Assembly (NCBI RefSeq): GCF_008297975.1
Contig: NZ_VLNY01000003.1
Coordinates: forward strand, 372,001 to 436,000
Source of the DNA: Antrihabitans cavernicola
GTDB taxonomy: Bacteria > Actinomycetota > Actinomycetes > Mycobacteriales > Mycobacteriaceae
DNA: 64,000 nt
Direction of reading: 5' to 3'
Position 1 is the first letter of the stretch; every line of letters starts with the position of its first letter. This document shows positions 1-12,005 of the stretch, one piece after another. Position numbers and translations under genes: made by a program. The notes under the pieces are model-generated. The model was not told the origin of the DNA. It saw nothing but the letters and a program-made list of their open reading frames with translations, and ran no database searches.

Positions 1-1
1 G

Positions 2-3000
2 GTGATCGTGCTCGAGGCCGAACGCGGCCATCCCATCGACGCGGTCTTGGCAACCCTCGGCGGTCAGACAGCGCTGAACTGCGCTGTCGCACTGCACGAG
101 CAGGGCATTCTGCAGAAGCACGGCGTCGAGTTGATCGGCGCCGATTTCGAGGCCATCCAACGCGGCGAGGATCGGCAGAAGTTCAAGGACATCGTCGCCA
201 AGGTCGGTGGCGAGAGCGCCAAGTCGGCCGTGTGCTACACGATGGACGAAGTTCGCAAAACCGTTGCGGAACTTGGTTTTCCGGTAGTCGTACGACCCAG
301 CTTCACCATGGGCGGTCTCGGCTCCGGCATGGCGTACGACGACGACGATCTCGATCGGATCGCGGGCGGTGGACTCGCCGCATCGCCGACAGCCAACGTG
401 TTGATCGAGGAATCGATCCTCGGGTGGAAGGAATTCGAGCTCGAGCTGATGCGCGACAGCCGCGACAACGTGGTCATCGTCTGCTCGATCGAGAACGTCG
501 ACCCGATGGGTGTGCACACCGGCGACTCGATGACCGTCGCACCGGCGCTGACGCTCACCGACGTCGAATATCAGAAGATGCGCGATCTCGGAATCGCGAT
601 TCTGCGAGAGGTCGGGGTCGACACCGGCGGCTGCAACATCCAGTTCGCGATCGACCCGGCGGACGGTCGCCTGATCGTGATCGAGATGAACCCACGCGTA
701 TCGCGTTCCAGCGCACTGGCATCGAAGGCCACCGGCTTCCCGATCGCCAAGATCGCGGCCAAGTTGGCGGTCGGCTACACCCTCGACGAGATCGTCAACG
801 ACATCACCAAGGAAACCCCCGCCTGCTTCGAGCCGACGCTGGACTACGTCGTGGTCAAGGCGCCGCGGTTCGCGTTCGAGAAGTTCCCCGGCGCGGATAC
901 GACGCTGACCACCACGATGAAGTCGGTCGGCGAGGCAATGAGCCTGGGCCGCAACTTCTCCGAGGCACTCGGCAAGGTCTTGCGGTCGCTGGAGACCAAG
1001 GCGACGAGCTTCTGGACGCTGAGCGACGAGGCCATCGCGGGGGAGCGAGCACGCGATGTGGCTGCGGTACTTGCCGATCTGAAAGTGCCGACCGAGGGTC
1101 GCATCTACGACGTCGAACTCGCGCTGCGCCTCGGCGCTTCGGTGGACGACGTCGCGAAGGCTTCCGGCATCGACCCGTGGTTCGTCGAGGAGGTCAACGG
1201 GCTGGTCGAGCTGCGCGCCGAACTGCAGGACGCGCCGGTGATCGACGCGTGGCTGTTGCGTCGCGCCAAGCATGCTGGGCTGTCCGACGGCCAGATCGCC
1301 GCCCTGCGACCGGAACTCGCGGGCGAGGACGGTGTCCGGACCCTGCGGCACCGGCTCGGCGTGCGTCCGGTCTTCAAGACCGTCGACACCTGCGCGGCCG
1401 AATTCGAGGCCAAGACCCCGTACCACTACTCCACCTACGAATTGGATCCCGACGCCGAGTCCGAGGTGGCGCCGCAGACCGAGCTCGGCAAGGTGATCAT
1501 TCTGGGCTCGGGACCGAACCGGATCGGTCAGGGTATCGAGTTCGATTACTCGTGCGTGCACGCGGCAACCACGTTGTCGGAGGCCGGTTTCGAGACCGTC
1601 ATGGTCAACTGCAACCCGGAGACCGTCTCCACCGACTACGACACGGCCGACCGCCTGTACTTCGAGCCCTTGACCTTCGAGGACGTGCTCGAGGTCTATC
1701 ACGCGGAATGCGAATCGGGTAAGGGCGGACCGGGCGTTGTCGGCGTGATCGTGCAGTTGGGCGGCCAGACTCCGCTCGGCCTGGCGCAGCGCCTCACCGA
1801 TGCCGGCGTGCCGGTGGTCGGGACATCGGCCGCGGCAATCGATCTGGCCGAGGATCGCGGCGAATTCGGTGACGTCCTGGTAGCTGCCGGTCTCCCGGCA
1901 CCGAAGTACGGCACCGCAACCACGTTCCCGCAGGCGAAGAAGATCGCCGCCGAAATCGGATACCCGGTGCTGGTACGCCCGTCGTACGTGCTCGGCGGCC
2001 GCGGCATGGAGATCGTCTACGACGAGGCGACGTTGGAGAACTACATTTCCCGCGCCACCGAGATCACCCCCGAACACCCGGTTCTCGTCGACCGATTCCT
2101 CGAAGACGCGATCGAGATCGACGTCGACGCGCTGTGCGACGGCACCGAGGTGTTTCTCGGCGGTGTCATGGAACACATCGAAGAGGCCGGCATTCACTCC
2201 GGCGACTCGGCATGCGCGTTGCCGCCGATCACGCTGGGCCGCAGTGACATCGAAGCCGTGCGCCGCTCCACCGAAGCCTTGGCCAAGGGCATCGGTGTCA
2301 AGGGCCTGATGAACGTGCAGTACGCGTTGAAGGACGATGTGCTCTACGTGCTGGAGGCGAATCCGCGTGCCAGTCGAACCGTCCCGTTCGTCTCCAAGGC
2401 GACCGCGGTGCCGCTGGCCAAGGCCGCGGCACGGATCATGCTGGGCGCGACGATCGCCGAGCTGCGCGCCGAAGGCATGCTGCCCGCGGAAGGCGACGGC
2501 GGCAAGGTGGTAGCCGATGCGCCGGTCGCGGTGAAAGAGGCTGTGCTGCCGTTCAACCGGTTCCGGCGGTCCGACGGCACCAACGTCGACTCGCTGCTGA
2601 GTCCGGAGATGAAGTCCACCGGCGAGGTGATGGGGATCGACGCCGATTTCGGTACAGCCTTCGCCAAGTCGCAGACCGCCGCCTACGGATCGCTGCCCAC
2701 CGAGGGCACGATCTTCGTCTCCATCGCCAACCGCGACAAGCGATCGATGGTGTTCCCGGTGAAGCGGCTCGCCGATTTGGGCTTCCGCATACTCGCGACC
2801 GATGGCACGGCGGAAATGCTGCGGCGCAACGGTATCCCTTGCGAGAACGTGCGCAAACACTCCGAGAGCACTCCCGAAGGCGAACCGACGATCGTCGACC
2901 AGATCCGCGATGGCGAGGTCGACATGGTGTTCAACACGCCGTTCGGTAACTCCGGTCCGCGCATCGACGGCTACGAAATCCGCAGCGCCGCAGTGTTGGT

Positions 3001-3127
3001 GAACATTCCGTGCATCACCACCGTGCAGGGTGCCGCGGCGGCCGTGCAGGGTGTCGAGGCGACCATTCGCGGCGACATCGGCGTTCGATCACTGCAGGAG
3101 CTCCACGCGACGTTGCGGAAACCATAG
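2..3127 (+). CDS. carB: Carbamoyl-phosphate synthase large subunit (5' truncated by window edge)
   Basis: Makes carbamoyl phosphate from bicarbonate, ammonia (delivered by CarA) and two ATP, for pyrimidine and arginine synthesis in the cytoplasm. 1041 residues are visible. The family is about 1100 long, so roughly the first 70 residues lie before the window and the GTG at base 2 is not a real start. Two tandem ATP-grasp halves are clear. The first carries [12 protein letters not shown] near residue 98 and [18 protein letters not shown] near 229; the second carries the equivalent [13 protein letters not shown] near 660 and [18 protein letters not shown] near 785. The C-terminal roughly 150 residues form the MGS-like allosteric domain. 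pyrF follows 10 bases after the stop, which fits a pyrimidine operon. carA is presumably upstream of the window. Confidence 0.98.
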   Translation: MIVLEAERGHPIDAVLATLGGQTALNCAVALHEQGILQKHGVELIGADFEAIQRGEDRQKFKDIVAKVGGESAKSAVCYTMDEVRKTVAELGFPVVVRPSFTMGGLGSGMAYDDDDLDRIAGGGLAASPTANVLIEESILGWKEFELELMRDSRDNVVIVCSIENVDPMGVHTGDSMTVAPALTLTDVEYQKMRDLGIAILREVGVDTGGCNIQFAIDPADGRLIVIEMNPRVSRSSALASKATGFPIAKIAAKLAVGYTLDEIVNDITKETPACFEPTLDYVVVKAPRFAFEKFPGADTTLTTTMKSVGEAMSLGRNFSEALGKVLRSLETKATSFWTLSDEAIAGERARDVAAVLADLKVPTEGRIYDVELALRLGASVDDVAKASGIDPWFVEEVNGLVELRAELQDAPVIDAWLLRRAKHAGLSDGQIAALRPELAGEDGVRTLRHRLGVRPVFKTVDTCAAEFEAKTPYHYSTYELDPDAESEVAPQTELGKVIILGSGPNRIGQGIEFDYSCVHAATTLSEAGFETVMVNCNPETVSTDYDTADRLYFEPLTFEDVLEVYHAECESGKGGPGVVGVIVQLGGQTPLGLAQRLTDAGVPVVGTSAAAIDLAEDRGEFGDVLVAAGLPAPKYGTATTFPQAKKIAAEIGYPVLVRPSYVLGGRGMEIVYDEATLENYISRATEITPEHPVLVDRFLEDAIEIDVDALCDGTEVFLGGVMEHIEEAGIHSGDSACALPPITLGRSDIEAVRRSTEALAKGIGVKGLMNVQYALKDDVLYVLEANPRASRTVPFVSKATAVPLAKAAARIMLGATIAELRAEGMLPAEGDGGKVVADAPVAVKEAVLPFNRFRRSDGTNVDSLLSPEMKSTGEVMGIDADFGTAFAKSQTAAYGSLPTEGTIFVSIANRDKRSMVFPVKRLADLGFRILATDGTAEMLRRNGIPCENVRKHSESTPEGEPTIVDQIRDGEVDMVFNTPFGNSGPRIDGYEIRSAAVLVNIPCITTVQGAAAAVQGVEATIRGDIGVRSLQELHATLRKP

Positions 3128-3137
3128 GGAGGCCACC

Positions 3138-3968
3138 ATGAAGGATTTCGGCTCGCGGCTCAGCGGGGCGATGGCCCATCGAGGGGCCTTGTGCGTCGGC
3201 ATCGATCCACATCCGGAGCTGTTGCGGGCGTGGCAGTTGCCGGTCACCCCCGAGGGACTGGAGCAGTTCGCCGAAATCTGTGTCGAAGCCTTCGACGGTG
3301 AGGTGGCGATGATCAAGCCGCAGGTCGCCTTCTTCGAGGCGTTCGGTTCCGCGGGCATCGCTGTGCTCGAGCGAACCATCAGCGTTCTCACGGCGTCGGG
3401 AACGTTGGTGCTCGCCGATGCCAAGCGTGGCGACATCGGCTCCACGATGGCCGCCTACGCGCGTTCCTGGCTGTCCGAGGATTCACCGTTGCGCTCGGAT
3501 GCGGTGACTGTGTCGCCGTACCTCGGCTTCGGGTCGCTCGAACCGGCGCTCACCCTCGCGCACAACACGCATCGGGGTGTCTTCGTGATCGCTGCGACGT
3601 CGAATCCCGAAGGTGCACAGGTGCAATCGGCCACTCGTCCCGATGGTCGAACGGTAGGTCAGACCGTGGTCGACGAGGCCGCGGCCCGCAATGCAGGCGC
3701 GCACCACCTCGGCTCCGTCGGCGTGGTCGTCGGCGCGACGCTGGGACACGCTCCGGATCTCGGCAAACTGAACGGTCCGATCCTGATGCCCGGGGTGGGC
3801 GTGCAGGGTGGGGGACCCGACGACGTGCGGCGACTTGTCGGCGACAGCAATCTGAAGGCCGTGGTGCCCAGCGTGTCTCGCGAAATCCTGCGCGCGGGAC
3901 CGTCGGTCACCGCGCTGCGGGACGCCGTGCACAAGTCCGCTGAGGACTTCGCGTTCCTGCAGGCCTGA
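3138..3968 (+). CDS. pyrF: Orotidine 5'-phosphate decarboxylase
   Basis: Decarboxylates OMP to UMP, the last step of de novo UMP synthesis. The 276-residue protein is of the type 2 (mycobacterial-like) family: [11 protein letters not shown] near residue 19, [11 protein letters not shown] near 59 and the catalytic [10 protein letters not shown] near 95. The ATG at 3138 is chosen because GGAGG (3128-3132) directly follows the carB stop at a 5-nt spacing. A longer in-frame reading from inside carB has no such support. It is transcribed with carB. No terminator is obvious before the following lipoprotein gene. Confidence 0.97.
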   Translation: MKDFGSRLSGAMAHRGALCVGIDPHPELLRAWQLPVTPEGLEQFAEICVEAFDGEVAMIKPQVAFFEAFGSAGIAVLERTISVLTASGTLVLADAKRGDIGSTMAAYARSWLSEDSPLRSDAVTVSPYLGFGSLEPALTLAHNTHRGVFVIAATSNPEGAQVQSATRPDGRTVGQTVVDEAAARNAGAHHLGSVGVVVGATLGHAPDLGKLNGPILMPGVGVQGGGPDDVRRLVGDSNLKAVVPSVSREILRAGPSVTALRDAVHKSAEDFAFLQA

Positions 3969-4032
3969 ATCAGGACGCTGCCGCCGTAGAACCGCTACAG
4001 ACATGCGTGCGCCCCTCTGGTGAGATGGGCGT

Positions 4033-4569
4033 ATGAATTCTCGAACATTTCGTGCGCTGACTTCCGTAACGGCCGTCTCCGCGATCGCGTTGGTACTCGG
4101 CGGTTGTGGATCCGACGACAGCTCGAGCGGGAGCGGTGCGTCTGCCGCCGCGCCTGCCGCACCATCGGGTGGCGCGAAGGCAGAAGGCAAGCCGATCGAT
4201 GCCTGCGCGTTGTTGAGTCCGGACGAGATCGCCCCGATCATCGGTGTCCGCGTAGACGGTCGCTCCGGATCGACGGATCCGTCCGCGCCGGTATGTACGT
4301 GGGAGAACCCGACCACGTACACGTCGGTGACGGTGACCATCGGTTCGACCGGAACAGCGCCGAACAACACGCTCCCGCCGGTTCCGCAGGGATTCGACGC
4401 GCGGCCGGGTCCGGACGGTATCCGCTTTCCGATGTCGGGCATGGCCGAGTTCGCCGCGGCCGACCGAGTGAACAACGTTCAGGTGGCCGTCCCGTCGATG
4501 CCCGCCGATCAGGCCGAGTCGACAGCGGTCGACTTCGCCAAGAAGGTGAGCGCCGCGCTCGATCGGTGA
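4033..4569 (+). CDS. DUF3558-type secreted lipoprotein
   Basis: A 178-residue exported lipoprotein of unknown function. The N-terminus has Arg5, a hydrophobic stretch (about residues 9-23) and a lipobox LGGC, so Cys25 should be lipidated. A Ser/Gly/Ala/Pro-rich linker follows (about residues 26-50). The globular part begins IDACALLSPDEI and includes a second Cys in VCTWENP; the pattern of an early DACxLL segment and a later CxW segment is typical of the DUF3558 family in mycolic-acid actinobacteria. It sits alone between the pyrimidine genes and mihF. The M. tuberculosis equivalent position holds PE-family genes, so this is lineage-specific content (recalled comparison). The family assignment rests on pattern only. 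Confidence 0.8.
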   Translation: MNSRTFRALTSVTAVSAIALVLGGCGSDDSSSGSGASAAAPAAPSGGAKAEGKPIDACALLSPDEIAPIIGVRVDGRSGSTDPSAPVCTWENPTTYTSVTVTIGSTGTAPNNTLPPVPQGFDARPGPDGIRFPMSGMAEFAAADRVNNVQVAVPSMPADQAESTAVDFAKKVSAALDR

Positions 4570-4964
4570 TGCATTCGCGTGGCCGTGTCCTGATTTCGCT
4601 GGTCACGGCCTCCGACACGCCCCGACGAGCAGAAACTTCCCAATCGAATTTCGGGACAGCGTGCGGTGGGTGCCGAAAAGTCGGATCGAGTCGGTGACGC
4701 GTCGACCGACGACGGCGTGGGGATCGGATCGAATAGGCCTGTGGCCTGCACGTTTGCGTCGAACCGTCGTGAGTGCGGCTGACTGCCTCCCGCGTTGTCC
4801 AGCGCGCCGGATTCGGTGGAACGATCGGCGTTCTGCACACTCGATTTGTGCGCTGACCTGGGGGGTGGGTTAGCAATCGCCGCCCAGCGTGGGTACGGTC
4901 GCAAGCGCTGCCGGGAAACCGGTGGATGAGGACTCAAATTGCAGAACGATGAGACGGAGGAACC
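4570..4964. other. Non-coding stretch upstream of mihF
   Basis: A 395-base gap with no convincing ORF. A 7-bp inverted repeat (GGCCGTG/CACGGCC, about 4581-4609, loop 16) lies just after the lipoprotein stop; it has no T-run, so it is a weak terminator candidate. A possible mihF promoter is TTAGCA (4870-4875), an 18-nt spacer and TACGGT (4894-4899). It matches the consensus poorly but would give a leader of about 60 nt. GGAGG (4956-4960) is the mihF ribosome site. I see no recognisable riboswitch. Confidence 0.4.
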
Positions 4965-5285
4965 GTGGCCCTTCCCCAGTTGACTGATGAGCAGCGTGCT
5001 GCTGCTTTGGAGAAGGCGGCTGCCGCTCGTCGCGCCAGGGCAGAGCTCAAGGAGCGTCTGAAGCGGGGTGGCACCGATCTGAAGCAGGTGCTCACCGACG
5101 CGGAGAAGGACGAGATCCTTGGCAAGATGAAGGTGTCTGCTCTGCTGGAGGCGCTGCCCAAGGTGGGCAAGGTGAAAGCACAGGAGATCATGACCGAGCT
5201 GGAGATCGCTCCTACTCGGCGGTTGCGTGGCCTGGGCGATCGTCAGCGCAAGGCGCTGCTCGCCAGGTTCGACTTCGACTCCTGA
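4965..5285 (+). CDS. mihF: Actinobacterial integration host factor (mIHF)
   Basis: A 106-residue nucleoid-associated DNA-binding protein, unrelated in sequence to enterobacterial IHF. It bends DNA without sequence specificity and is needed for L5-type phage integration and chromosome organisation in mycobacteria (family knowledge). The basic N-terminal helix rich in Ala/Arg/Lys and the helix-two-turn-helix core [17 protein letters not shown], ending [15 protein letters not shown], are clear. GTG start at 4965 with GGAGG at 4956-4960. It is followed 8 bases later by gmk, the conserved mihF-gmk-rpoZ-coaBC order. Confidence 0.97.
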   Translation: MALPQLTDEQRAAALEKAAAARRARAELKERLKRGGTDLKQVLTDAEKDEILGKMKVSALLEALPKVGKVKAQEIMTELEIAPTRRLRGLGDRQRKALLARFDFDS

Positions 5286-5293
5286 CGACGAGG

Positions 5294-5935
5294 GTGGTCG
5301 CTGACGCGCGGCCCGGGTGCAACGACATGGCCCAGCGGGCGAACGTAGGCGATGAGCGGAGGGGCCGACTGGTTGTACTGGTCGGCCCCTCCGCCGTCGG
5401 GAAGTCCACCGTTGTTCGCTGCCTACGCGAACGATTGCCGGAGTTGGTGTTCAGCGTGTCGGCGACGACGCGCGACCCCCGGCCAGGAGAAGTGGACGGC
5501 AAGGACTATCACTTCGTCAGCAGGTCCGAGTTCGACAGGCTGATCGATGCGGGCGAACTGCTCGAATGGGCCAGCATTCACAGCGGGCTGCACAGGTCGG
5601 GCACGCCGGCCGCGCCGGTCCGCCAGGCTTTGGACAGCGGCAGCCCCGTGCTGGTGGAAGTGGATCTGGCAGGCGCGCGTGCGGTGCACCGGTCGATGCC
5701 GGAGGCCGTGCTGGTCTTCATGGCCCCACCGAGTTGGGACGAATTGGTGTCACGGCTGACCTCGCGGGCCACCGAATCGCCCGAGGTGATCGCGCGGCGG
5801 CTGGAGACCGCGAGGGTCGAATTGGCTGCCAAAGACGAGTTCGATGCGGTGGTCGTGAACGACGACGTGCAGCGATCCTGCGAAGAGTTGGTATCCTTGT
5901 TGGTCGGACGACTCGACACAACGGTCGATCCTTAG
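5294..5935 (+). CDS. gmk: Guanylate kinase
   Basis: Phosphorylates GMP to GDP with ATP. The 213-residue protein has the P-loop GPSAVGKST near residue 32, the GMP-binding segment [21 protein letters not shown] near 56 and the catalytic/lid region toward the C-terminus. The GTG at 5294 is used; an in-frame ATG at 5327 would shorten the poorly conserved N-terminus by 11 residues and is also possible. It lies 8 nt after mihF and 69 nt before the chosen rpoZ start. Confidence 0.96.
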   Translation: MVADARPGCNDMAQRANVGDERRGRLVVLVGPSAVGKSTVVRCLRERLPELVFSVSATTRDPRPGEVDGKDYHFVSRSEFDRLIDAGELLEWASIHSGLHRSGTPAAPVRQALDSGSPVLVEVDLAGARAVHRSMPEAVLVFMAPPSWDELVSRLTSRATESPEVIARRLETARVELAAKDEFDAVVVNDDVQRSCEELVSLLVGRLDTTVDP

Positions 5936-7578
<1,643 letters not shown>

Positions 7579-7701
7579 TGGTCGGCCCGCCTGCAGCGTC
7601 GGCGCATCTCCTCGAATACCCTCGAGCCGAAGGGTTGCGTCTGCGTAGCCCACGATTATCGTCGTTGCGATGCAGTGTCGCGAATTCGAAGGGAAACATC
7701 T

Positions 7702-8916
7702 GTGAGCAAGTCCGGCAGTCGGCTATTCACCAGTGAGTCCGTGACCGAGGGTCATCCCGACAAGATTTGTGACGCGATCAGCGACTCGATCCTCGACGCC
7801 CTCCTCACCGAAGACCCCCGGGCGCGCGTCGCGGTCGAAACCCTGGTGACCACCGGACAGGTCCACGTCGCGGGTGAGGTCAATACCACCGCGTACGCCG
7901 ACATCCCGAAGATCGTGCGCGAGAAGGTGCTCGAGATCGGCTACGACTCGTCCGCAAAGGGCTTCGACGGCAACTCCTGCGGTGTCAACGTCGCGATCGG
8001 CGCGCAGTCGCCCGAGATCGCCCAGGGCGTCGATCACTCGCACGAGGCCCGCACCGAAGGCCTCACCGACGACGAGATTGATCGCCAGGGTGCAGGCGAT
8101 CAGGGTCTGATGTTCGGTTACGCCACCACCGAGACCCCCGAACACATGCCGCTGCCGATCGCGTTGGCGCACCGGCTCGCGCGTCGGCTCACCGAGGTCC
8201 GCAAGACCGGCGTGCTGCCGTACCTGCGCCCGGACGGCAAGACGCAGGTGACCATCGAGTACGCGGGTGATCAGGCCGTGCGGCTCGACACCGTCGTCGT
8301 CTCCACTCAGCACGCTGCGGACATCGACCTCGACAACCTGCTGACCCCCGACATTCGCGAGAAGGTGCTGGAGTCGGTGCTCGCCGATCTGGAACTGCCG
8401 TCGCTGGACACCTCCGATGTCCGTCTGCTGGTGAACCCCACCGGCAAGTTCGTCCTCGGCGGGCCGATGGGCGACGCCGGTCTGACCGGCCGCAAGATCA
8501 TCGTCGACACCTACGGCGGCTTCGCCCGCCACGGTGGCGGTGCGTTCTCGGGTAAGGATCCGTCGAAGGTGGATCGCTCGGCTGCCTACGCGATGCGCTG
8601 GGTCGCGAAGAACGCTGTCGCTGCCGGTCTGGCGCAGCGCATCGAGGTGCAGGTCGCCTACGCCATCGGCAAGGCAGCGCCCGTCGGCCTGTTCGTCGAG
8701 ACGTTCGGCACCGAGGCCACGGATCCGATCAAGATCCAGCAGGCCATCTCCGAGGTGTTCGATCTGCGTCCCGGCGCGATCATCCGCGATTTGGATCTGC
8801 TGCGTCCGATCTACGCCCCGACCGCGGCGTACGGCCACTTCGGTCGCACCGACATCGACCTGCCGTGGGAGCACACCGATCGCGCAGACAAGCTGCGTTC
8901 GGCCGCGGGCCTCTGA
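7702..8916 (+). CDS. metK: S-adenosylmethionine synthase
   Basis: Forms SAM from methionine and ATP. The 404-residue protein has the ATP-binding GHPDK near residue 22, [12 protein letters not shown] near 130, the P-loop-like [19 protein letters not shown] near 275, and methionine-site motifs, all intact. GTG at 7702, preceded by GAAGGGAA. An upstream in-frame start at 7675 is less likely because homologues begin just before [13 protein letters not shown]. The 123-nt gap from coaBC shows no SAM-riboswitch core that I can recognise. Confidence 0.98.
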   Translation: MSKSGSRLFTSESVTEGHPDKICDAISDSILDALLTEDPRARVAVETLVTTGQVHVAGEVNTTAYADIPKIVREKVLEIGYDSSAKGFDGNSCGVNVAIGAQSPEIAQGVDHSHEARTEGLTDDEIDRQGAGDQGLMFGYATTETPEHMPLPIALAHRLARRLTEVRKTGVLPYLRPDGKTQVTIEYAGDQAVRLDTVVVSTQHAADIDLDNLLTPDIREKVLESVLADLELPSLDTSDVRLLVNPTGKFVLGGPMGDAGLTGRKIIVDTYGGFARHGGGAFSGKDPSKVDRSAAYAMRWVAKNAVAAGLAQRIEVQVAYAIGKAAPVGLFVETFGTEATDPIKIQQAISEVFDLRPGAIIRDLDLLRPIYAPTAAYGHFGRTDIDLPWEHTDRADKLRSAAGL

Positions 8917-8974
8917 CACCGGCAGCTGGGAGACGGGGTTCGGCGCCGTCGCACGGTTCTGCTAGACCTGCACG

Positions 8975-11005
8975 GTGATTACCAGGGCGCCGAGTACCAA
9001 GTCGCCGGCTGATGTATTGCCGGTCGCGCGGGTACTGCCGATGCTGCCGTTGGCACATCTGGACCGGGTTTTCGACTACCTGGTTCCTGTCGAGTTCGAC
9101 GAGGCTGCGCAGCCCGGTGTGCGCGTACGCATCCGGTTTGCGGGCCGCCTCGTCGACGGTTTTCTGCTGGAGCGGATCGCCGTCACCGAACATCTCGGCA
9201 AGCTCGGATTCCTGGATCGGGTGGTATCACCGGAGCGGGTGCTGACGCCCGAGATCGCCGATCTGGTCACCGCGGTCGCCGGTCGATACGCGGGAACGCG
9301 CGCCGACGTGCTGCGGCTGGCGATCCCACCACGTCACGCCAAAGTGGAGGCCGAGGAGACATCGGCACCCGAGCCCGGTCCGGATTCGCAGCTCGACGAG
9401 GCCGGATGGGGTCGGTACTCACACGGTGACGCCTTTTTGCGAGCGCTGACCGAGGGGCGCGGACCGCACGCTGCATGGCAGGCGCTGCCGGGCGAGGATT
9501 GGCCGCGCAGGTTGGCCGAACTGGCGTGCGCGGCAACGACGGACGGTTCCGGCGCCGTGCTGGTGGTGCCCGATCAGCGCGATCTGGATCGGGTGCACTC
9601 GGCGTGTGTCGACGTGGTCGGCGACGAGCACGTGGTGGCCTTGGCCGCCGGTCTCGGTCCGTCCGCACGCTATCGGCGCTGGTTGGCCGCGTTGCGTGGG
9701 CAGGCGCGGATCGTGGTCGGGACGCGCAGTTCGGTCTTTGCTCCGGTACCGAAACTGGGTCTGATCGCGATCTGGGACGACGGCGACGCCAGTCATGCCG
9801 AGCCTCGGGCACCGTATCCGCACGCGCGCGAAGTGGCGCTGCTACGGGCGCATGCGACGAAATGCGCGTTCGTGGCCGGTGGTTTCTCGCGGACCGCGGA
9901 GGTGCAGTCGCTGGTGGATTCGGGGTGGGCGCACGACCTCGTCGCACCTCGAAACATCGTGCGCGAGTCCGCGCCGAAGGTGACCGTACCCGGCGACAGC
10001 GATCACGCCTTGGAGCGCGATCCCGCCGCCAAGGCCGCTAGGTTGCCCGCGATCGCGTTCGCCGCCGCGCGGACGGCGTTGGCCGCGGGGAATCCGGTGC
10101 TGGTTCAGGTGCCGCGCAAGGGCTACGTGCCGTCGCTGGCGTGTGCAAAGTGTCGGACGCCCGCACGGTGCCGTCGCTGCAACGGGCCGCTGGCATTGCC
10201 GTCGGGTGCGACAGCAGACGTTGCGGCCAGCCCCACGTGCCGCTGGTGCGGCGAGGCCGATGCGGCGTATCGCTGCGCTGCCTGTGGGTCGCGTGCGCTG
10301 CGTGCCGTGGTGGTCGGGGCCGGTCGTACTGCCGAGGAACTGGGCCGGGCGTTCGCCGGGGTAAGTGTGCAGAGTTCGTCGGGCACCACTGTTGCGGACA
10401 CGGTGAAAGCCGGACCGCGACTGGTCGTCGCCACCGTGGGCGCCGAACCCGTTGCGGCGGGCGGCTACGGCGCCGCGTTGTTGCTCGACGGCTGGGCGCT
10501 GCTGGGCCGTGCCGATCTACGTGCGGCCGAGGAAGCGTTGCGGCGCTGGATGACTGCGGCCGCGCTGGTGAAGCCTGCGGGGGAGGGCGGGCAGGTCGTC
10601 ATCGTCGCCGATCCCGGACTTCCGACGGTGCAGGCGTTGGTGCGGTGGGATCCGGTCGGGCATGCGGAAGCCCAACTTGCCGAACGCGCCGAGGTACGGT
10701 TTCCGCCTGCTGCGCGGGTCGCGGCTGTCGACGGCAGTGCTGCGGCGATCGCGTCGCTGCTCGACGTCGCCGAATTACCCGATGGCACAGAGCTTCTCGG
10801 ACCGGTGCCGCTACCCGACGGTGCGCGCACGCCGTTCGCGGGCGATTCCGCCGAGCCCGTCGACGTGGAACGGATGCTGTTGCGGGTGCCGAGACAGCTC
10901 GGTCCCGCGTTGGCGCGCGCACTGGCCGCAGCGCAAGCGTCGCGGAGTGCGCGCAAAATCGATGCTCCGGTACGGATTCAGGTGGATCCGGTCGATATCG
11001 GCTGA
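8975..11005 (+). CDS. priA: PriA-like primosomal protein N', helicase motifs lost
   Basis: Replication-restart protein homologue of 676 residues. The 3'-DNA-binding N-terminus and the zinc-binding block are intact, the latter with paired Cys motifs CAKC/CRRC and CRWC/CAAC at about residues 389-433. The helicase core is degenerate: no GxxGSGKT Walker A is present where motif I should be (about residues 165-200), and the Walker B/DEEH position reads WDDGDASH near 268. Actinobacterial PriA proteins are known to lack helicase motifs, so this is a family trait rather than local decay. It probably acts as a structural or loading factor. GTG start, 58 nt after metK. Confidence 0.93.
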   Translation: MITRAPSTKSPADVLPVARVLPMLPLAHLDRVFDYLVPVEFDEAAQPGVRVRIRFAGRLVDGFLLERIAVTEHLGKLGFLDRVVSPERVLTPEIADLVTAVAGRYAGTRADVLRLAIPPRHAKVEAEETSAPEPGPDSQLDEAGWGRYSHGDAFLRALTEGRGPHAAWQALPGEDWPRRLAELACAATTDGSGAVLVVPDQRDLDRVHSACVDVVGDEHVVALAAGLGPSARYRRWLAALRGQARIVVGTRSSVFAPVPKLGLIAIWDDGDASHAEPRAPYPHAREVALLRAHATKCAFVAGGFSRTAEVQSLVDSGWAHDLVAPRNIVRESAPKVTVPGDSDHALERDPAAKAARLPAIAFAAARTALAAGNPVLVQVPRKGYVPSLACAKCRTPARCRRCNGPLALPSGATADVAASPTCRWCGEADAAYRCAACGSRALRAVVVGAGRTAEELGRAFAGVSVQSSSGTTVADTVKAGPRLVVATVGAEPVAAGGYGAALLLDGWALLGRADLRAAEEALRRWMTAAALVKPAGEGGQVVIVADPGLPTVQALVRWDPVGHAEAQLAERAEVRFPPAARVAAVDGSAAAIASLLDVAELPDGTELLGPVPLPDGARTPFAGDSAEPVDVERMLLRVPRQLGPALARALAAAQASRSARKIDAPVRIQVDPVDIG

Positions 11006-11096
11006 GTAGCCCGCTCCCGATCCCGAGCCAGGGTTCCCCGCATGCGCATAGACGTTGTGAGGGTGGCCCCTGGCTCATGTCCGCGTGCTTTGGTTC

Positions 11097-11130
11097 TTGA
11101 CGTAGATACATTGCCGATATATCGTCGATA
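11097..11130 (+). promoter_or_regulatory. padR promoter with overlapping palindromic operator
   Basis: TTGACG (11097-11102), a 17-nt spacer and TATCGT (11120-11125) form a good sigma-70-type promoter. Two overlapping palindromes cover the -10 region: CGATATATCG (11115-11124) and TATCG-T-CGATA (11120-11130). A regulator bound here would block transcription, so autoregulation by the PadR protein starting 30 bases downstream is the simple reading (inference). Confidence 0.65.
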
Positions 11131-11159
11131 ACGTAACGACTAAGCCTGAGGAGGCTGAC

Positions 11160-11924
11160 ATGGAAGGCATTCGAGCCGAGTACGGAATGTGGGGACGTCG
11201 TCCGCGAGGCGGGCGACCCCCATTCACAATGTGGAGTCCAGCGGACTCCGAGGACGGCCCACACGAGGGTCGTCAACCGCGCGGCGAAGGCCGCCGCGGC
11301 GAAGGTCCCCGCGGTGAAGGGCACAGAGGACGCGGTCCGCGTGGCGGGCGGCGGGGCTTCGGTCCCGGTTTCGGACCGGGCTTCGGTCCGGATTTCGGGC
11401 CAGGATTCGGTCCCGGTGGACCCGAGCACTTCGGGCGCGGACGGGGCCGCGGTGGCCGTGGTCGCCGAGGCGACGTGCGCGCGGCAATCCTGTTGTTGCT
11501 GGAAGGCGAGCCGATGCACGGCTACGAGCTGATCCAGCAGATCAAGGACCGCAGCGACGGCGTCTGGAAGCCCAGCCCCGGGTCCATCTACCCTGCGCTG
11601 GCGCAGCTGGAAGACGAAGGTCTCGTCCTGATCGAGAAAGTGGCCGGTCGCAAGACCGCGCAGCTGACCGACGAGGGCAAGGCGTACGTCGAGACGAATC
11701 GTGCCGAACTGGGCGACCCGTGGGCGGACGTCAACGCAGGCGTCGGTGACCAGGCACTCGATCTGCGCGCACTCACCGGACTGTTGATGGGTGCGGCCGC
11801 TCAGGTGGCTGCCGTCGGAACGCCGGAGCAGGCGCAGCGCGCCCGCGACGTCCTGGTGGAGGCACGGCGGTCGCTGTACCGCATCCTCGCCGAGGACGGT
11901 CCGTCCGACACCGAGAAAGAGTAA
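11160..11924 (+). CDS. PadR-family transcriptional regulator with a Gly/Phe/Arg-rich N-terminus
   Basis: A 254-residue regulator. The winged-helix domain occupies about residues 100-180: RAAILLLLEGEPMHGYELI, then SPGSIYPALAQLEDEGLV and the wing with LTDEGKAY. The C-terminal helices (about 185-250) should mediate dimerisation. The first 100 residues are unusual: low complexity, rich in Arg/Gly, with repeated GFGPxFGP units around residues 60-80 encoded by repeating 12-mers. This probably makes a disordered, basic arm. A strong GAGGAGG ribosome site (about 11148-11154) precedes the ATG. Its target beyond its own promoter is not visible; the lipase downstream is one candidate. Confidence 0.9.
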   Translation: MEGIRAEYGMWGRRPRGGRPPFTMWSPADSEDGPHEGRQPRGEGRRGEGPRGEGHRGRGPRGGRRGFGPGFGPGFGPDFGPGFGPGGPEHFGRGRGRGGRGRRGDVRAAILLLLEGEPMHGYELIQQIKDRSDGVWKPSPGSIYPALAQLEDEGLVLIEKVAGRKTAQLTDEGKAYVETNRAELGDPWADVNAGVGDQALDLRALTGLLMGAAAQVAAVGTPEQAQRARDVLVEARRSLYRILAEDGPSDTEKE

Positions 11925-12005
11925 CCGGCGACCCGACGACGATTCTTGTCGAAGTTGTGACCTGGAACGAAAGGCCTTTGCGGCCAGTGTGTCCCATGAT
12001 CAGCT

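Noticed and set aside
7579-7701. Possible SAM riboswitch before metK
   Set aside because: I could not find the conserved core or the expected paired elements, and the gap is short.
11340-11450. GGTTTCGGxCCGGGC-like DNA repeats as a CRISPR or non-coding repeat array
   Set aside because: They are in frame and encode the GFGP repeats of the PadR protein, with no spacers.
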